Part shown: positions 60,805-64,000 of the stretch, piece by piece | Layout: every line of letters starts with the position of its first letter | Position numbering within the stretch: position 1 is the first letter of the stretch | Source of the DNA: Ciceribacter sp. T2.26MG-112.2 | GTDB lineage: Bacteria > Pseudomonadota > Alphaproteobacteria > Rhizobiales > Rhizobiaceae | DNA length: 64,000 nucleotides | Reading direction: 5' to 3' | Assembly (NCBI RefSeq): GCF_900492205.1 | Contig: NZ_UEYQ01000006.1 | Span: 124,001 to 188,000, forward strand | Notes under the pieces: model-generated | Told to the model about the DNA's origin: nothing | Database searches by the model: none | What the model saw: the letters and a program-made list of their open reading frames with translations, nothing else | Position numbers and translations under genes: made by a program

Positions 60805-61767
60805 ATGCACAAGGTCATTTTCGATACGGATCCCGGCGTCGACGACGCCATGGCGCTGCTCTTCCTCCACCATCATCACGAGATCGATCTTGTCGGGATC
60901 ACCACCGTGTTCGGCAATGCGTCGATCGAGACGACGACCCGCAACGCGCTGTTTCTGAAGCGCGAGTGGAAGATCGATTCTCCGGTCGCCCGGGGTGCCG
61001 GCGAGACCTTCATTCCGCATCGGGTCAGCCACGAGCCGCCGAAATTCATCCACGGCGACGACGGGCTGGGCAATATCGGCGTGCCGGATGTCATCGACCT
61101 GCCGCTGGACCCGCGCCCGGCCCATCGTTTCATCGTCGAGACGATCCGCGCCAATCCGGGCGAGGTGACGCTGGTCGCCGTCGGCCGCATGACCAACCTC
61201 GCCAATGCGCTGAAGGAAGATCCGGGCATCGTCGACCTGGTCAAGGAAGTCGTCATCATGGGCGGCGCCTTCGACGTCAACGGCAATGTCACGCCGGCGG
61301 CCGAGGCCAATATCCACGGCGATCCGGAAGCCGCCGACATGGTCTTCACCGCCAACTGGCCGGTGGTGATCGTCGGCCTCGACGTGACGACGCAGACGGT
61401 CATGACCCGCCGGCAGCTCGCCGACATCCGCGATGCGGCCGGCACCAGCCGCGCCCGCCTGCTGTTCGACCTGTCGCAGTTCTACATCAAGTTCTACGAG
61501 AGCCGCGTGCCGGACGGCATGGTGGTGCATGACAGCTGCGCCTGCGCCTATGTCGTGGCACCGCACCTGTTCAAGACGCGGTCCGGTTCGGTCCGCGTGG
61601 TCTGCGGCGGCATCGCCGACGGCCAGACGATCCAGAAGCCGGATTATATGGGTTTTGGCCCGAGCGTATGGGATCACCTGCCGAGCCAGAAGATCTGCAC
61701 GGGCATCGACGCCAAAAGCGTGCTGACGCTGATCCACGATACGATCGTGGCGGTGAAGGAGGACTGA
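60805..61767 (+). CDS. Nucleoside hydrolase
   Basis: Inosine/uridine-preferring nucleoside hydrolase family (IunH), 320 residues from ATG 60805. The calcium and ribose motif FDTDPGVDDAMALLFL is at the N-terminus. VGRMTNLANALKEDPGIVDLVKEVVIMGGAF follows, then NIHGDPEAADMVF and HDSCACAYVVAP. Salvages nucleobases from nucleosides; base preference unclear. Converges on cobK, one base apart. Confidence 0.92.
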   Translation: MHKVIFDTDPGVDDAMALLFLHHHHEIDLVGITTVFGNASIETTTRNALFLKREWKIDSPVARGAGETFIPHRVSHEPPKFIHGDDGLGNIGVPDVIDLPLDPRPAHRFIVETIRANPGEVTLVAVGRMTNLANALKEDPGIVDLVKEVVIMGGAFDVNGNVTPAAEANIHGDPEAADMVFTANWPVVIVGLDVTTQTVMTRRQLADIRDAAGTSRARLLFDLSQFYIKFYESRVPDGMVVHDSCACAYVVAPHLFKTRSGSVRVVCGGIADGQTIQKPDYMGFGPSVWDHLPSQKICTGIDAKSVLTLIHDTIVAVKED

Positions 61768-62457
61768 TCAGCGGCCGAGGATGATAACCGGCAGGCCCAT
61801 CTCCCGCGCCGCGACGATCTTGCCGTAGCTCGCGGCACCTCCCGAATTGCGGCAGACGAGATGGGTGATGCCATGTCTCGCGAACAATGCGGCCTCGTCT
61901 GCCGGATCGGCCGACGGCTTGCCGAGGATCAGCGTATGGTTGGAAAACGGCAGCGGTTCGGCCGGCGCGTCGACCATGCGGATGACGAAGCGGCAGTCGG
62001 TGCGGTGCAAGAACGTGTCGAGATATTGGCGCCCGAGCGCCAGGAACACGGTCGCGCCGGCCGGCAGCGCCTGGGCGGCCTCCTCGAGCGATCCGACCTC
62101 CCGCCAGCGATCACCACGCACAGGCTCCCATCCCGGACGAACCAGATGTTCGAGCGGCACGCCCGTCTCCGCCGTCGCTCGGATCGCGTTTTCCGAGATG
62201 CGTCGGGCAAAGGGGTGTGTGGCGTCGATCACGCGCGAAATGCCTTGTTCTCGGATATAGGCCGCCAATCCCGCCGCGCCGCCGAACCCGCCGATGCGCA
62301 CCTCGCCGGGCGGCAGGACGGGGCTGGTCGTGCGACCCGCAAGCGAGGTGACCACGGCGACGTCGCCGCGCGCCACGAGCTGCTCCGCAAGGGCCGCCGC
62401 TTCGGCGGTGCCGCCGAGGATCAGCACTTTCGGCTTGGCGTCAGGCGGCACGGGCAA
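61768..62457 (-). CDS. cobK: Precorrin-6A reductase CobK
   Basis: NADPH-dependent reductase of precorrin-6A, 229 residues. N-terminal Rossmann-like VLILGGTAEAAALAEQLVARG, family motif GGFGGAAGLAAYIREQGISRVIDATHPFARRISENA and C-terminal LVCRNSGGAASYGKIVAAREMGLPVIIL. Start overlaps the end of cbiD by 17 bases on the same strand. Confidence 0.94.
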   Translation of the reverse strand: MPVPPDAKPKVLILGGTAEAAALAEQLVARGDVAVVTSLAGRTTSPVLPPGEVRIGGFGGAAGLAAYIREQGISRVIDATHPFARRISENAIRATAETGVPLEHLVRPGWEPVRGDRWREVGSLEEAAQALPAGATVFLALGRQYLDTFLHRTDCRFVIRMVDAPAEPLPFSNHTLILGKPSADPADEAALFARHGITHLVCRNSGGAASYGKIVAAREMGLPVIILGR

Positions 62458-63571
62458 TGATCTTCCCCTGACGATCCGTGACGATCACGTCGACTTCGAC
62501 CGGCGCGCCGCGCAAGGTAGCGATCGCTGTCGCGCGCGCGGCGCGGGCAACCGCGGAGGCCACGTCGATTTCATTTTCATTCGCTAATTCAAGTATTTCT
62601 AATGCGGTATTCGCGTGAAGCATTCGCTGCCGAACAGGCTCGGCGAGCACAGCCCCTTCGACCAGCGATATTAGTGCCGCATTGTCCACCTGGCTGCGGG
62701 ACGAATGCAGGTCGAGCGCGCCTTGGGCCAGCTTCGCCATCTTGGCGAAGCCGCCGGCAATGGTCAGCCGCGGGACCGGATGCACCCGCAGATATTTGAG
62801 CAGGCCGCCGGCGAAATCGCCCATGTCGAGCAGCGCGCCATCCGGCAGGTCGTGGAAGACCTGCGCCGCCTTTTCCGATGTCGAGCCGGTGGCGCCCAGC
62901 ACGTGTTGCATGCCCTCGGCGCGGGCGACGTCGATGCCGCGATGGATCGAGTGGATCCAGGCCGCGCAGGAGAAGGGATGCACGACGCCGGTGGTACCGA
63001 GCACGGAGAGCCCCCCGACGATGCCGAGCCGCGGGTTCCAGGTTTTTTCCGCGATCTTGTCTCCGCCGGGGATCGACACGGTGATCTCGACATCGGCCGG
63101 CAGATCGTGCTGCGCGCAGAGTGCCTCGACCTCGGCCGTCATCATCGCGCGCGGCACGGGATTGATGGCCGGTTCGCCGACGCCGATCGGCAGGCCGGGC
63201 CGGGTCACGGTGCCGACGCCGTCGCCGGCGGCAAAGCGGATACCGCTTCCGGGCGCAAGTGCACGCACCGAGGCGACTACGGTTGCTCCATGCGTCACAT
63301 CCGGATCATCGCCGGCATCCTTGACAATGCCTGCCATCGCATAACCGTCGCCAAGCGCCTCGAGCGCAAGCGCGAAGGCCGGCTCCTCGCCGCGCGGCAG
63401 GCGGATCGTCACGGGATCCGGGAACTCGCCGGTGATCAGCGCCGTCAGCGCCGCCTTGGTGGCTGCCGTCGCGCAGGCGCCCGTCGTCCAGCCGGTCCGG
63501 AGCGGTCCTTCGGGCTTGGCGATGCGGCCTTCGTCGGCCGCGGGCGCGTCGGTTTTGTCGGGTTGGCTCAT
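62441..63571 (-). CDS. cbiD: Cobalt-precorrin-5B C1-methyltransferase CbiD
   Basis: 376 residues from ATG 63571; a longer frame to 63643 overlaps the region before cobA and is unlikely. Signature LRTGWTTGACATAATKAALTALITG begins near residue 25, followed by KDAGDDPDVTHGATVVASV, GVGTVTRPGLPIGVGEPAINPVPR and GGLSVLGTTGVVHPFSCAAW. CbiD performs C1 methylation with loss of the extruded C20 fragment in the anaerobic route and replaces CobF in many alphaproteobacteria. Divergent from cobA. Confidence 0.94.
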   Translation of the reverse strand: MSQPDKTDAPAADEGRIAKPEGPLRTGWTTGACATAATKAALTALITGEFPDPVTIRLPRGEEPAFALALEALGDGYAMAGIVKDAGDDPDVTHGATVVASVRALAPGSGIRFAAGDGVGTVTRPGLPIGVGEPAINPVPRAMMTAEVEALCAQHDLPADVEITVSIPGGDKIAEKTWNPRLGIVGGLSVLGTTGVVHPFSCAAWIHSIHRGIDVARAEGMQHVLGATGSTSEKAAQVFHDLPDGALLDMGDFAGGLLKYLRVHPVPRLTIAGGFAKMAKLAQGALDLHSSRSQVDNAALISLVEGAVLAEPVRQRMLHANTALEILELANENEIDVASAVARAARATAIATLRGAPVEVDVIVTDRQGKIIARAA

Positions 63572-63657
63572 GGTCCCGTTATAGGCGAGCGCGAGGCCAT
63601 CCGGAAGCGCCGTCAGCGGCCTTCGCGATTGCAATTTCGCCATGCGGAGCCTAGAGC

Positions 63658-64000
63658 ATGTCCATGAGTTTCAATCCCTTTTCCAAGCTTGCGACGATCA
63701 TGCCCGGCCATGTCTGGCTGGCGGGCGCGGGCCCGGGCGATCCCGGCCTGCTGACCCTGCTCGCCGCCAAGGCGCTGGGCGAGGCGGACGTGATCGTCCA
63801 CGATGCGCTGGTGAACGACGAATGCCTGAAGCTCGCCCGGCCGGGCGCGCTTCTCGAATATGCGGGCAAGCGCGGCGGCAAGCCCTCGGCCAAGCAGCGC
63901 GATATCTCGCTGCGCCTGGTCGAACTCGCCAAGGCCGGCCACCGGGTTTTGCGTCTCAAGGGCGGCGACCCTTTCGTCTTCGGACGCGGCGGCGAGGAAG
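63658..64000 (+). CDS. cobA: Uroporphyrinogen-III C-methyltransferase CobA, 3'-truncated by the window edge
   Basis: Makes precorrin-2 by methylating uroporphyrinogen III at C2 and C7. ATG 63658 (ATG 63664 also in frame) opens a frame that runs off the window: [37 protein letters not shown], then [40 protein letters not shown] and [16 protein letters not shown], all SUMT signatures. About 114 residues of an expected 260-280 are present. No siroheme-synthase CysG N-terminal domain precedes it. Confidence 0.93.
   Translation, partial: MSMSFNPFSKLATIMPGHVWLAGAGPGDPGLLTLLAAKALGEADVIVHDALVNDECLKLARPGALLEYAGKRGGKPSAKQRDISLRLVELAKAGHRVLRLKGGDPFVFGRGGEE

Overview
The window is a gene-dense, high-GC chromosomal segment of an alphaproteobacterium, most likely a member of the Rhizobiaceae (Rhizobium/Agrobacterium type). 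The basis is gene content and order: rseP-bamA-lpxD-fabZ-lpxA-lpxI-lpxB; an alpha/beta hydrolase next to a suf operon led by an extra cysteine desulfurase; gcvT-gcvH-gcvP behind a tandem glycine riboswitch; a BTLCP transglutaminase-like protein; an ATP12 chaperone; rhizobial palindromic repeats; and Zur, RirA and Irr-type operators. No rRNA, tRNA, IS element, prophage or CRISPR array was recognised.

Layout. 1-8076: outer-membrane biogenesis and lipid A operon, with rseP cut by the window edge. 8113-12790: zinc regulon, comprising a CobW/COG0523 GTPase with a frameshift, znuA divergent from znuCB-zur, and Zur-box palindromes. 12818-20819: a gamma-carbonic-anhydrase-like protein, a D,D-carboxypeptidase with a SPOR domain, small envelope proteins, tyrS, anmK and a patatin. 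20995-29030: alpha/beta hydrolase, then the iron-sulfur assembly operon (cysteine desulfurase, sufB, a 51-residue membrane protein, sufC, sufD, sufS, sufT, sufA) behind a promoter carrying RirA-like and Irr-like sites. 29189-31188: Lrp regulator, LysE exporter, a FlgC-like protein and a DUF1236 protein. 31322-36088: glycine cleavage genes on the minus strand. 36331-42267: a copper-chaperone pair, a flavodoxin, crcB, a pseudouridine synthase, a HAD phosphatase, an ATP12 chaperone and a lipoprotein. 42437-64000: cobalamin biosynthesis.

The cobalamin block begins with a cobalamin riboswitch, then cobU, cobW, cobN, a yefM-yoeB toxin-antitoxin pair and cobO. After a small regulator/SnoaL/TauE group it resumes with cbiX, cobH, cobL, cobI, a cbiG-cobJ fusion and cobM, followed by cobK and cbiD on the minus strand and a truncated cobA. 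Enzymes typical of the early-cobalt route (CbiX, CbiG, CbiD) coexist with the late-insertion chelatase subunit CobN.

The most unusual feature is a family of palindromic, RIME-like repeats with CCCCTCA and CCTTCTCCCCG cores. They occur in spacers (gcvT-gcvH, cobW-cobN, cbiX-cobH, cobL-cobI) and also inside coding sequences. One composite copy adds about 92 codons in frame to cobN, another adds about 41 codons in frame to cbiG-cobJ, and a truncated copy marks the point where cobN changes reading frame. This resembles the way Rickettsia palindromic elements insert into genes.
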